A stretch of DNA of 64,000 bases. It comes from Actinomycetes bacterium (GTDB lineage: Bacteria; Actinomycetota; Actinomycetes; Mycobacteriales; Mycobacteriaceae). Below the pieces are notes generated by a model. The model was not told the DNA's origin. It made no database searches and saw only the letters and a program-made list of their open reading frames with translations. Positions 1 to 7,752 of this stretch are shown piece after piece. Within the stretch, counting starts at the first letter, position 1. Every line of letters starts with the position of its first letter. The stretch spans positions 51,269-115,268 of the forward strand of contig JAEXZY010000001.1 of assembly GCA_023404955.1 (NCBI GenBank), given 5' to 3'. The translations under genes were made by a program, and so were the position numbers.

Positions 1-1831
1 TGTCGGGCCGGGGACCGCCGGGGCCTCGGTGCTGTTCTGCGATGAAGTAGCGGACCTGGCCGTCGTCGACGTACTGCTGGAATTGCGCCAGCGTCGGCGA
101 CGGGTCGCTGCCCATGAACCCGCCGATCGCCATCACCGAGGTGCCGGTGCTCAACTCCAGGCCGCTCGCCGTCATGGAGCCGACAGTGGCTGCGGCCCAA
201 CGATTGTCGGTCGCCTTCACCAGCTCCTGCAGCGCGACGTTGTCATCGACCCGCATCGGTCCGCCGAAACCGCCGGGCCCACCCGGACCGCCCGGTCCGC
301 CCGGCATGTCGCCGAATCCGCCGAAGTCGGCGTGGGCGGCCGCCGGGCCCGCCATCGCGCCCGGACCGCGGGCGGGATGGGCGGCCGTCTCGATGGCGTA
401 GGCCGCGGGTGCCGCAGCGCCGAGGATCAATCCGGCAGCAGCCACCGCTGCGGTCAGCCGACCCCACCGATGGATTCCCGCCACCAGCAGCGCAGCAACC
501 ACGAGCAACCCGATCAACACCACCCAGCGCAGCCACGGCTGCCACCCCGGCGCCCGGCCAAGCAACACGAACGCCCACACGCCGGTGCCCGCCGACATCA
601 CCGCGAGCACCGCACGCGCTGCCGAGGACTGCCTGCCGTGCCACAGCTCGACTGTGCAGATGCCGACCAGTGCGGCGACCGCCGGCGCCAGCGCCAACGT
701 GTAGTACGGGTGGATGGTGCCGTCCATGAAGCTGAACACGGCAGCGGTCACCAGCATCCAGCCGCCCCACAGGAGCAGGCTCGCCCGCAGTGGCGCCGTC
801 CGCGCGGCGCTCCGGGTGAACCACAGGACCGCCACCAGGCCGATCAGCGCAGCAGGCAGCAGCCAGGACACCTCGGCCCCGAACGACGGACCGAACATCC
901 GGCCGATGCCCGGCGTCCCGCCGAAGAACACGTGCGCATCACCCCCCGGGCCGCCTGCGCCGCCGCCCGGGCCGTGGCCCCCGCCGGGACCTTCCCCTCG
1001 GCCGGCGATCCGCTGAATGCCGTTGTAGCCCAACGCGAGCTGCAACAACGAGTTGTCGGTCGACCCGCCGATGTAGGGCCGCGAATCGGCCGGCCACAGG
1101 CTGACCAGCGCCAGGAACGGCCCGGCCGTCGCCACCATCGCCACCCCACCGGCGATCAACGCGCGGACCCGCGGCCAGAACGCGATCGGTGCGGCGACCA
1201 GGAACGCCAGCGCCAAACCGGGCACCACGAGAAAGGCCTGCAGCATCTTGGTCAGGAACGCGACACCCAGGACCGCTCCGGTGCCCACCACCCATCGGGT
1301 GCGCCCGGTCTCGATGGCACGCACCATCAGGTAGGCCGCCACCACTAGCAGCAGCACCAGCAGCGCGTCGGGGTTGTTGTAGCGGAACATCGACGCCGCG
1401 ACCGGCATCACCGCGAGGGCAGCGCCTGCGATCAGACCGGCTCCTGGCCCGCTGACCCGACGCACCGCGGCATACAGGACACCCACCGACGCGACGCCCA
1501 TCAACGCCTGCGGCAGCAGCATCGTGAACGGCGTGAAGCCGAACAGTCTGCCCGAGAGCGCCATGAACCAGATCGAGACGGGCGGCTTGTCGACGGTGAT
1601 CGCGTTGCCCGAATCCAGGGATGCGAACAGCCATGCCTTCCAGTTCTGGGTGCCGGCTTGCGCGGCGGCGGCGTAGAAGTCGTTGGCCCAGCCCGCGGAG
1701 CCCAGGCCCCAGAGGTAGAGCACCGCGGTGGCGGCCAGCAGGGCGGCGAGCGCGAATCGGGGCCAGCGCGTGGCCGGCTCGCGCGGCGGCACAGGCGCCG
1801 CGATGGCCGAGGTGTCAGCGGTGAGAGTCAT
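1..1831 (-). CDS. GT39 (ArnT/PMT-like) membrane glycosyltransferase, 3' end outside window
   Basis: This gene reads from an ATG at 1831 leftwards off the window edge, about 610 codons without a stop. The start overlaps the stop of the upstream GT2 gene in an ATGA, so the two are translationally coupled. The protein opens with a short cytoplasmic tail and a membrane segment at about residues 25-45, followed by WANDFYAAAAQAG and ITVDKPP, hallmarks of actinobacterial GT-C glycosyltransferases. Many further hydrophobic segments follow. Two glycine/proline-rich stretches, near residues 275-300 and 500-530, lie in predicted extracytoplasmic loops. By family it would transfer a sugar from a polyprenyl-phosphate donor to an outer acceptor; the acceptor is unknown. 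It is a paralog of the gene at 3135-5039. The family call is firm and the substrate open. Confidence 0.88.
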   Translation of the reverse strand, partial: MTLTADTSAIAAPVPPREPATRWPRFALAALLAATAVLYLWGLGSAGWANDFYAAAAQAGTQNWKAWLFASLDSGNAITVDKPPVSIWFMALSGRLFGFTPFTMLLPQALMGVASVGVLYAAVRRVSGPGAGLIAGAALAVMPVAASMFRYNNPDALLVLLLVVAAYLMVRAIETGRTRWVVGTGAVLGVAFLTKMLQAFLVVPGLALAFLVAAPIAFWPRVRALIAGGVAMVATAGPFLALVSLWPADSRPYIGGSTDNSLLQLALGYNGIQRIAGRGEGPGGGHGPGGGAGGPGGDAHVFFGGTPGIGRMFGPSFGAEVSWLLPAALIGLVAVLWFTRSAARTAPLRASLLLWGGWMLVTAAVFSFMDGTIHPYYTLALAPAVAALVGICTVELWHGRQSSAARAVLAVMSAGTGVWAFVLLGRAPGWQPWLRWVVLIGLLVVAALLVAGIHRWGRLTAAVAAAGLILGAAAPAAYAIETAAHPARGPGAMAGPAAAHADFGGFGDMPGGPGGPGGPGGFGGPMRVDDNVALQELVKATDNRWAAATVGSMTASGLELSTGTSVMAIGGFMGSDPSPTLAQFQQYVDDGQVRYFIAEQHRGPGGPRPD

Positions 1832-3138
1832 CGGGCGATCCCTTTGGTGGCGGTGCGACGCGGATGGAACACCCAGCCACGCAGCAGGACGAAGCGGACG
1901 ATGGTGGCGACCAGATTGGCCGCGATCAGCACGCCGAGTTCGACCATGCGGTGCGGTGCGGCCGAGGTGACGTGGAGCAGGCCCAGCGATCCGCTGGTGA
2001 TGCCCAGCGCGATACCGAACACGAGAAGACCTTCGAGATGATGCTGGGCGAGCCGAGACTGACCCCGCACGCCGAAGGTGAAGCGTCGATTGGCCGCGGT
2101 GTTGCCGATCGCGCAGAGCAGCAGAGCGACCAGATTGGCCAGCTGCGCGCCGATCTCGCCTTGCAGCAGCACGAACAGCGCGATGTAGGCCAGTGTGGAC
2201 GCGACACCGATCGCCCCGAACCGCACCACTTGTCGCAGCAGTGACCGCGGTGCCGCCTCTTGGGATGAACTGAGTTGAGCGGCAATCATGTTCACCGGTA
2301 TCGCACCGCTGGCGAAGCCGCGCAACAACCGTCCGATGCCGCGTAGATCGGCCACCGCCGTTGCCACGATGTCGACCCGGCTGTCGGGGTCGTCCACCCA
2401 GTCGACGGGGACCTCGTGGATGCGGAGTCCGCTGCGCTCGGCCAGCACCAACAACTCGGTGTCGAAGAACCAGCCGGTGTCCTCGACATGGGGCAGCAGC
2501 CGGGCGGCCACATCGGCCCGGATGGCCTTGAACCCGCACTGGGCGTCGGAGAATCGGGCCGACAGCGTCGACTTGAGGATGAAGTTGTAGCAGCGGGAGA
2601 TGATCTCGCGCTTCGGTCCGCGGGTGACCCGCGCGCCGCGCGCGAGCCGGGTGCCGATCGCGAGATCCGAGTGGCCCGAGATCAGCGGCGCCACCAGGGG
2701 TCCGAGCGCGGCAAGGTCGGTCGACAGGTCGACGTCGGTGTAGACGAGCACGGCCGCATCGGAGGTCGACCACACGTGATGCAGTGCCCGTCCCCGCCCC
2801 TTCTCTTCGAGACGCACCACGCGCACGTCGCTCAGCTCGGCAGCCAAGCGCGCCGCGATGTGCGGCGTGTCGTCGGTGCTGGCGTTGTCCGCGATCGTGA
2901 TGCGCGCCCTGAAGGGCACCGCCTCTTGCAGATACCGATGCAGCCGGTACACCGATTCGGCCAGCACGGATTGCTCGTTGTAGACGGGGACGACGACGTC
3001 GAGGACCGGCGCCCCGCTGACGCGCGCGGTGCGCGCGGCGTGGGGCCGGCGCTCGACAGAGGTTCGGAAACAACGCGTCTCGGCCACGATGTCGGTTGAT
3101 GTCATGGTGTCCATGGTGTGCGGCGGATGTGGGTTCAT
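1828..3138 (-). CDS. GT2 glycosyltransferase fused to GtrA-like membrane domain
   Basis: A 436-residue protein. The GT2 domain (about residues 45-280) shows DVVVPVYNEQ, the DxD-type motif YTDVDLSTD, and a DPM1-like layout, including DAQCGFKA and DTELLVLAERSG. The C-terminal third carries about four hydrophobic helices in GtrA style, with ANRRFTFG and RFVLLRGWVFHP. The expected reaction is transfer of a sugar from a nucleotide donor to polyprenyl phosphate at the inner membrane face, with GtrA possibly helping translocation. It sits between two GT39 genes, joined to each by 4-bp ATGA overlaps, so donor synthesis and use are probably one unit. Other methionines follow at residues 9 and 12, so the exact start is uncertain. 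A paired TCACAGC-type box lies 12-29 bp upstream of the ATG. Confidence 0.9.
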   Translation of the reverse strand: MNPHPPHTMDTMTSTDIVAETRCFRTSVERRPHAARTARVSGAPVLDVVVPVYNEQSVLAESVYRLHRYLQEAVPFRARITIADNASTDDTPHIAARLAAELSDVRVVRLEEKGRGRALHHVWSTSDAAVLVYTDVDLSTDLAALGPLVAPLISGHSDLAIGTRLARGARVTRGPKREIISRCYNFILKSTLSARFSDAQCGFKAIRADVAARLLPHVEDTGWFFDTELLVLAERSGLRIHEVPVDWVDDPDSRVDIVATAVADLRGIGRLLRGFASGAIPVNMIAAQLSSSQEAAPRSLLRQVVRFGAIGVASTLAYIALFVLLQGEIGAQLANLVALLLCAIGNTAANRRFTFGVRGQSRLAQHHLEGLLVFGIALGITSGSLGLLHVTSAAPHRMVELGVLIAANLVATIVRFVLLRGWVFHPRRTATKGIAR

Positions 3139-5039
3139 CGTGAGCCCGAGCTATGCGCCGGCTGTGACTCGGTCAGGTCGTAGATGACCGTGCCGTCGAC
3201 GGTCTGTGCGACGAAGTTGGTGGCCACCCAGTCACGGATCGCCACGGATTCTTTCGAGCCGCTGACAGGCGCTCGGCCCATCATCATCTGCCGGCCGGCG
3301 ATGAAGTAGTGGATGCTTCCGGCAGCGACGTCGTCGACGAACTGCGCCAACGTCGGCGCCGGGTCGGTGCCGTTGAATCCGCCGATCGCCATCACCGGCG
3401 CACCGGTGGCCAATTGGTAGCCCGCTGCGTTGTTGGAACCGACAACCGCTGCGGCCCAGACGAATCGGTCGGCGTCGGCGGTGAGCACCCCGATCAGTTC
3501 CGGACGCGGCGTCGGTGAACTCAGCAGACCACCGCCGGGGAAACCGCCGCCGGGGAAACCACCGGAGCGCGCCGGACCGACCGAGGGGATGGCACCGGAG
3601 TGCGGGGTCGCGGCGGTGACCACCGTGTACGCCGCGGGCGCGGCCAGGCAGCACACCAGGGCCACGCCGGCGACGGCCCGGCTCGCGCGCGGACCCAGCC
3701 GCACGGACGCCAGGATCAGCGCCGCAGCGCCCACGCCCCCGACCACGATCGCGATCCGGAGCCAAGGCAGCCAGTCCGCAGTGCGCGACAGCAATTGCGC
3801 GGCCAGAGCGACCGTCACCACGGTCGTGGCGGCCAGCGCGCTGGCTGCCCGCGGATCTCGTCGTCTGCGCCACAACAGATCTGCGCCGAATCCGATGGTC
3901 GCGGCGATCGCGGGCGCCAGCGCCACGGTGTAGTAGGGGTGGACGATTCCGTTCATGTAGCTGAACACGACGGCGGTGACGACGAGCCAACCGCCCCACA
4001 GGACCAGCGCGGCCCGGGTGGCGTCGGTGCGGGGTGCGCGCCGGGTCAGCACCAACCCGGCAACAGTGCACACGAGCGCGGCGGGCAGCAGCCAGCCGAT
4101 GTCTGCGCCCATGGAGAAGCCGAACAACCGGCCCCACCCGACGTCGTGGTTGAGGTTGCCCAAGCCACCGGTTTCATTGCCGGTGAGCCTGCCGAAACCG
4201 TTGTAGCCCAACGTCAATTCGAGGATGCTGTTGTGCTGCGAGCCGCCGATGTAGGGCCGCGCATCGGCCGGCCACAGTTCGGCCAGCGCGATGTACCAGC
4301 CGGCCGACACCACGACAGCGCCCGCGGCGAGCCCGAGATCGAGCACCCGTCGGCGCAGCGTCGACGGTCCGGCCAGCAGGTAGGCCGCGGCGAAGGCGGG
4401 CAGCACCAGCAGCGCCTGCAGCATCTTGGCGAGGAACCCGACGCCGACGGCCACGCCCGCCGCGACCAGCCACCACCGGCTCGCCTCCTTCTCGCAGGCC
4501 CGCTGTGTGCAGTAGGCGCCGAGCACCAGCATCAACACCAGAAGGGCGTCCGGGTTGTTGTACCGGAACATCAGCGCAGCGACCGGGGTCAGGGCGAGAA
4601 TCCAGCCGGCCAGCAGTGCCGCGCGGGGCCCGGCCGCGCGGCGGACGGACGCGTAGAGCATGCCGACGGCGGTCACCCCCATCAGCGCTTGGGGCACCAG
4701 CATGCTCCACGGCGAGAAGCCGAACACCCGCGCCGAGACGTCCATCACCCACAGCGCGGCGGGGGTCTTGTCGACCGTGATCGCGTTGGCGGCGTCGCTG
4801 GAGCCGAACAGCATCGCGGTCGCGTCGCTCGACCCTGCCTGCACCGCGGCGGCGTAGAACGTGTTGGCCCACCCCGAGGCGCCGAGGTTCCACAGGTACA
4901 GCGCCACCGCGCTGACGAGGAGCACCAGCAGCCCCGGCGAGCAGACGCGAAGTCGAGCAAACACGCCGCGTAGAGGTCCAGTTCGCGTCTGCTCGCCGGG
5001 GTTGGGCGCAGCCTCGGGCCCCGACGTCAGCACGGTCAC
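3135..5039 (-). CDS. GT39 (ArnT/PMT-like) membrane glycosyltransferase
   Basis: A 634-residue polytopic membrane protein, paralogous to the gene at 1-1831. It shares GASGWANTFYAAAVQAG, NAITVDKTP, PQALMGVTAVGMLYASVRR and FRYNNPDALLVL. A glycine-rich loop near residue 490 (GGFPGGGFPGGG) is encoded by a 15-bp tandem repeat at 3532-3560. The start is GTG at 5039, 22 bp after the kinase stop. The coding region for the N-terminal tail contains a perfect 20-bp inverted repeat (4932-5001), which lengthens the tail by some nine residues compared with the paralog. It is expected to use a polyprenyl-phosphate sugar made by the adjacent GT2-GtrA enzyme. The acceptor (lipoglycan, protein or arabinogalactan) cannot be told from sequence. 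Confidence 0.9.
   Translation of the reverse strand: MTVLTSGPEAAPNPGEQTRTGPLRGVFARLRVCSPGLLVLLVSAVALYLWNLGASGWANTFYAAAVQAGSSDATAMLFGSSDAANAITVDKTPAALWVMDVSARVFGFSPWSMLVPQALMGVTAVGMLYASVRRAAGPRAALLAGWILALTPVAALMFRYNNPDALLVLMLVLGAYCTQRACEKEASRWWLVAAGVAVGVGFLAKMLQALLVLPAFAAAYLLAGPSTLRRRVLDLGLAAGAVVVSAGWYIALAELWPADARPYIGGSQHNSILELTLGYNGFGRLTGNETGGLGNLNHDVGWGRLFGFSMGADIGWLLPAALVCTVAGLVLTRRAPRTDATRAALVLWGGWLVVTAVVFSYMNGIVHPYYTVALAPAIAATIGFGADLLWRRRRDPRAASALAATTVVTVALAAQLLSRTADWLPWLRIAIVVGGVGAAALILASVRLGPRASRAVAGVALVCCLAAPAAYTVVTAATPHSGAIPSVGPARSGGFPGGGFPGGGLLSSPTPRPELIGVLTADADRFVWAAAVVGSNNAAGYQLATGAPVMAIGGFNGTDPAPTLAQFVDDVAAGSIHYFIAGRQMMMGRAPVSGSKESVAIRDWVATNFVAQTVDGTVIYDLTESQPAHSSGSR
3150..3167 (-). 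promoter_or_regulatory. Candidate response-regulator box C
   Basis: On the minus strand this reads TCACAGC, four bases, GCATAGC: two 7-mers with an 11-bp period. It lies in the last codons of the upstream GT39 gene, 12-29 bp before the GT2-GtrA start. The same layout occurs at 5083-5100 and 7400-7428. The pattern resembles the direct-repeat sites recalled for the PhoP branch of OmpR regulators. Binding is inferred. Confidence 0.5.
3532..3560. repeat. 15-bp tandem repeat inside GT39 gene
   Basis: The 14-mer ccgccggggaaacc occurs at 3532-3545 and again at 3547-3560 (period 15). It encodes the repeated GGFPG of a glycine-rich loop. Such in-frame repeats can vary in number between strains. Confidence 0.85.
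4932..5001. repeat. Perfect 20-bp inverted repeat with 30-bp spacer in coding sequence
   Basis: The left arm is 4932-4951 (ccccggcgagcagacgcgaa). The right arm, 4982-5001, is its exact reverse complement. The spacer is 30 bp. The element covers the codons for the N-terminal tail of the GT39 protein. It resembles GCGAGCAGACGC-type inverted repeats I recall from mycobacterial intergenic DNA. That resemblance is from memory, and mobility is not shown. Confidence 0.8.
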
Positions 5040-5061
5040 AGCTCGATCATGTTCGGCCCCG

Positions 5062-6642
5062 CTAGGCGCCCGATTGGTCTCCGCTGTGCCTTGGCTGTGA
5101 ATTCACAGGAAGGGTGACCACGAACTCCGTGCGACCGGGAACGCTGCGCACGACGATCGTCCCGTCGTGGGCGCGGACGACAGCGGCCACGATCGCCAGC
5201 CCGAGTCCAGTGCTGCCGCCGCGGCGCGACCGCGAAGAATCTCCGCGCGCGAAGCGTTCGAACACCTCCGGCTGCAGCGAGTCCGGAATCCCCGGACCGT
5301 CGTCGGCGACGGTCAGCACCGCATCGGCGCCGGCAGCAGCCAGCGACGTCGTGACCGTGGTGCCCGGTGGCGTGTGGATGCGCGCGTTGGCCAGCAGGTT
5401 GGCCAACACCTGGTGCAGTCGCGCCTCGTCACCCGGCACGGCGACCGGCTCGTCCGGCAGATCGAGCTCCCATTCATGGTCGGTACCCGCGACGTGGGCG
5501 TCGCTGACCGCGTCGACGACCAACCGGGTGAGGTCGACGGGCTCACGCTCCAGCGGGCGACCCGCATCCAGCCGGGCCAGAAGCAGCATGTCCTCCACCA
5601 GTCGCGTCATCCGTTCGGTCTCGGACTCGACCCGGTTCATCGCGTGGGCGACATCGTCGGGAAGGTCGGCGCGGCGGCGTTGGGCGAGCTCGGTGTAGCC
5701 GCGGATCGCGGCCAGCGGGGTGCGCAGCTCATGGCTCGCATCCGCGACGAACTGGCGGATCCGGGTCTCGCTGTCATGCCGCGCCGACAACGCGCCCGCG
5801 ATCCGGTCGAGCATCCGGTTCAGCGCCGACCCGAGCCGCCCGACCTCGGTATGGGCCGCATCCGGGTCAACCGCAACGATCGGCGTCGGCAGGTTCACCT
5901 CGCCGCGGTCGAGCTCGAGGTCTGCCACGTCGCGCGCCGCCGACGCCACCCGGGACAGCGGCGCCAGTTGCCGTCGCACGATCGCGATGCCCGCGAACGC
6001 GGCCGCGATCAGCGCCAGCAAAGCAGCCACGCAGAACATGGCGAGCACCCACAGCAGCGTGTCGTCGACGACTGACGTCGGCAGTCCGGTGACGATCGTC
6101 TGGTTCCCGCCGCGGCGGTCGTGCAGCCCGATGACACGGTAGCGACCCAGCCCATCGAGGGTGATCGTTCTCGGCACGTGGTCGGCCGGCACCGCGGCCA
6201 ACTGCTCGGTGGCGGTCTCGCTGATCGTCGAGCGCGCGCCTTCGGCGGTGATCACACCGGCGTCGGCGCCCCGCCCGGGCGTGACCACAGCGCCGACGGT
6301 CCGGGCGGCCTGGCCGGGTGCGTTCAGGAACCCCGGACCGGGCCCGGCCTCGGGATCGAACCGCTGGCGCTCCCCCCAGCCCGGGGTTCCCGGCGTGAAG
6401 ACGGGCGGCGGCAGATCGAAGATCGCCGCCGACCGGCGACCCGCCTCGACGAGTTGCTCGTCGAGCTGGTGCGACAGGAACCGCTGCAGCGCGAACTCGG
6501 TGGCGACGCCGATGCCGGCGATGACGACGGCCAGCAACACCATCTGGGTGACGATCAGCCGCACGCGCAGCGACCAGGTCCGAGGTGCGAGGACGCGGCC
6601 CCGCGTGGCGGGCTCCGCGTCAGCGCGCGGGCTTGAGGACAT
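5062..6642 (-). CDS. Sensor histidine kinase of the TcrY/TrcS type
   Basis: A 526-residue two-pass membrane kinase. The first membrane helix is at about residues 28-50, followed by an extracytoplasmic sensor region rich in proline and glycine to about 192. The second helix is at about 193-222, followed by a HAMP linker. The dimerisation/phosphoacceptor box ASHELRTPLAAIRGY has its histidine near residue 304. The ATPase domain shows an N-box (NLLANARIHTPPG) and DDGPGIP. It autophosphorylates and should phosphorylate the response regulator encoded just upstream; the two genes overlap by 23 bp. The signal is unknown. A paired regulator box is embedded in its last codons, just before the next gene. 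Confidence 0.93.
   Translation of the reverse strand: MSSSPRADAEPATRGRVLAPRTWSLRVRLIVTQMVLLAVVIAGIGVATEFALQRFLSHQLDEQLVEAGRRSAAIFDLPPPVFTPGTPGWGERQRFDPEAGPGPGFLNAPGQAARTVGAVVTPGRGADAGVITAEGARSTISETATEQLAAVPADHVPRTITLDGLGRYRVIGLHDRRGGNQTIVTGLPTSVVDDTLLWVLAMFCVAALLALIAAAFAGIAIVRRQLAPLSRVASAARDVADLELDRGEVNLPTPIVAVDPDAAHTEVGRLGSALNRMLDRIAGALSARHDSETRIRQFVADASHELRTPLAAIRGYTELAQRRRADLPDDVAHAMNRVESETERMTRLVEDMLLLARLDAGRPLEREPVDLTRLVVDAVSDAHVAGTDHEWELDLPDEPVAVPGDEARLHQVLANLLANARIHTPPGTTVTTSLAAAGADAVLTVADDGPGIPDSLQPEVFERFARGDSSRSRRGGSTGLGLAIVAAVVRAHDGTIVVRSVPGRTEFVVTLPVNSQPRHSGDQSGA
5083..5100 (-). promoter_or_regulatory. Candidate response-regulator box B
   Basis: On the minus strand this reads TCACAGC, CAAG, GCACAGC (11-bp period). 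It lies in the 3' end of the kinase gene, 44-61 bp upstream of the GT39 GTG start. It overlaps a perfect 14-bp palindrome, CTGTGAATTCACAG (5095-5108). Its position and orientation relative to the next gene match boxes A and C. Confidence 0.5.
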
Positions 6643-7375
6643 ACCCCGCGCCGCGCAGCGTGTGGATCATCGGCTCCCGGCCGCTGTCGATCTTCTTGCG
6701 CAGATACGACACGTACAGCTCGACGATGTTGGACCGTCCGCCGAAGTCGTAGCTCCACACCCGGTCCAGGATCTGCGCCTTGCTCAGCACCCGCTTGGCG
6801 TTGCGCATCATGAACCGCAGCAACTCGAACTCGGTGGCGGTCAGCGTGATCGGCTCCCCCGCACGGGTCACCTCGTGGCTGTCCTCGTCGAGCACCAGGT
6901 CCCCGACCACGATCGTCGCCCCGGCGGCCTCGGTGCTCACCCCGGTGCGGCGCAGTAGTGCCCGCAACCGCAGCACGACCTCTTCGATGCTGAACGGTTT
7001 GGTGACGTAGTCGTCGCCGCCGGCGGTCAGCCCGGCGATGCGGTCCTCCACCGAATCCTTGGCGGTGAGCAGCAGCAGTGGCAGCCCGGGGATCTGCTCG
7101 CGGAGGCGGTGCAGGACGTCCAGACCACTCATGTCGGGCAGCATCACGTCGAGTACGACCACATCGGGTGGGTTCTCCCGCGCCGCCGCGATCGCGGTCG
7201 CGCCGTCACCGGCGGTGGAGATCTCCCACCCCTCGTAACGCAGGGCCATCGACACCAGCTCGGCCAGCACCGGTTCGTCGTCGACGACGAGCACGTGCAC
7301 CGGGCTACCGTCGGCGCGACGCATCACCACCCGCGCGGCGTCGGTATCGCTGGGAGATGAGGTCACGAACCCCAT
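6620..7375 (-). CDS. OmpR/PhoB-family response regulator (TcrX/TrcR/PhoP-like)
   Basis: A 251-residue regulator. The receiver domain spans about residues 26-140, with the acidic pocket VVDDEP, phospho-acceptor Asp near 76 in VVVLDVMLPDMSG, and the TKPFS lysine. The C-terminal winged helix contains LTATEFELLRF and YDFGGRSNIVELYVSYLRKK. Some 17-20 residues precede the first beta strand; the downstream GTG (residue 4) or ATG (residue 18) are alternative starts. It forms a two-component pair with the overlapping kinase gene. The upstream gap to a divergent small gene holds three 11-bp-spaced repeats (7400-7428), so autoregulation is likely. Similarity to M. tuberculosis TcrX and PhoP is judged by eye from memory. 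Confidence 0.94.
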   Translation of the reverse strand: MGFVTSSPSDTDAARVVMRRADGSPVHVLVVDDEPVLAELVSMALRYEGWEISTAGDGATAIAAARENPPDVVVLDVMLPDMSGLDVLHRLREQIPGLPLLLLTAKDSVEDRIAGLTAGGDDYVTKPFSIEEVVLRLRALLRRTGVSTEAAGATIVVGDLVLDEDSHEVTRAGEPITLTATEFELLRFMMRNAKRVLSKAQILDRVWSYDFGGRSNIVELYVSYLRKKIDSGREPMIHTLRGAGYVLKPAR

Positions 7376-7399
7376 TATGGGCGCGCGGCGTGGGGCCCG

Positions 7400-7428
7400 G
7401 CTGTGCCGAAGCTATGCGCCCGCTGTGA
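7400..7428 (-). promoter_or_regulatory. Candidate response-regulator operator box A (triple repeat)
   Basis: On the minus strand three 7-mers, TCACAGC, GCATAGC and GCACAGC, are separated by 4-bp spacers and so repeat every 11 bp on one face of the helix. It lies 25 bp upstream of the response-regulator start, between that gene and a divergent small membrane-protein gene. This is the expected arrangement for OmpR/PhoP-type regulators binding head-to-tail. Confidence 0.6.
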
Positions 7429-7474
7429 AGCCGACGCACAGCCGGCACTCATCTGGGCCGGTCATCCTGGGGTC

Positions 7475-7717
7475 ATGACGGAACCAGCAGCCGCGCTCGA
7501 CGACGGCGCGTGGGCAGCCCCCCATCCTGAGCCGCGCCGGCGGCGGGCCCGCGAGATCGCGGCCGCGGTCGCGATCGCGGCAGTGATCGGAGGGTTGGGA
7601 GGCGCGGCGATCCACGCCGCGCGCAGTCACGCTCATTTCCCCGGCCCGTTCATGGTCGACATGTCCGGAGTCGGCGCGCCGGAGCGCGGCCACGCAGGAG
7701 GCGCCGCGATCTCATAA
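7475..7717 (+). CDS. Small single-pass membrane protein, 80 aa
   Basis: I chose the ATG at 7475, which gives MTEPAAALDDGAW and a hydrophilic, arginine-rich stretch, then one membrane helix (AAAVAIAAVIGGLGGAAIHA) and a short outside tail. An ORF extension upstream to 7403 would run through the operator repeats and is unlikely. It is transcribed divergently from the two-component genes and 35 bp ahead of oppB, so it may be a target of the regulator, the first gene of the opp operon, or both. I do not recognise the family. Confidence 0.6.
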   Translation: MTEPAAALDDGAWAAPHPEPRRRRAREIAAAVAIAAVIGGLGGAAIHAARSHAHFPGPFMVDMSGVGAPERGHAGGAAIS

Positions 7718-7752
7718 CCTGTCCGGATGCAGCCCCGAGGCGGACCCGCCGG

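Noticed and set aside
265..308. Possible CRISPR-like or tandem repeat array
   Set aside because: It is a short proline/glycine codon repeat inside the GT39 gene; no spacers exist.
29..1348. 439-residue plus-strand ORF, proline/arginine-rich
   Set aside because: It is antisense to the GT39 gene and has the composition of GC-rich shadow frames; the minus frame has clear family motifs.
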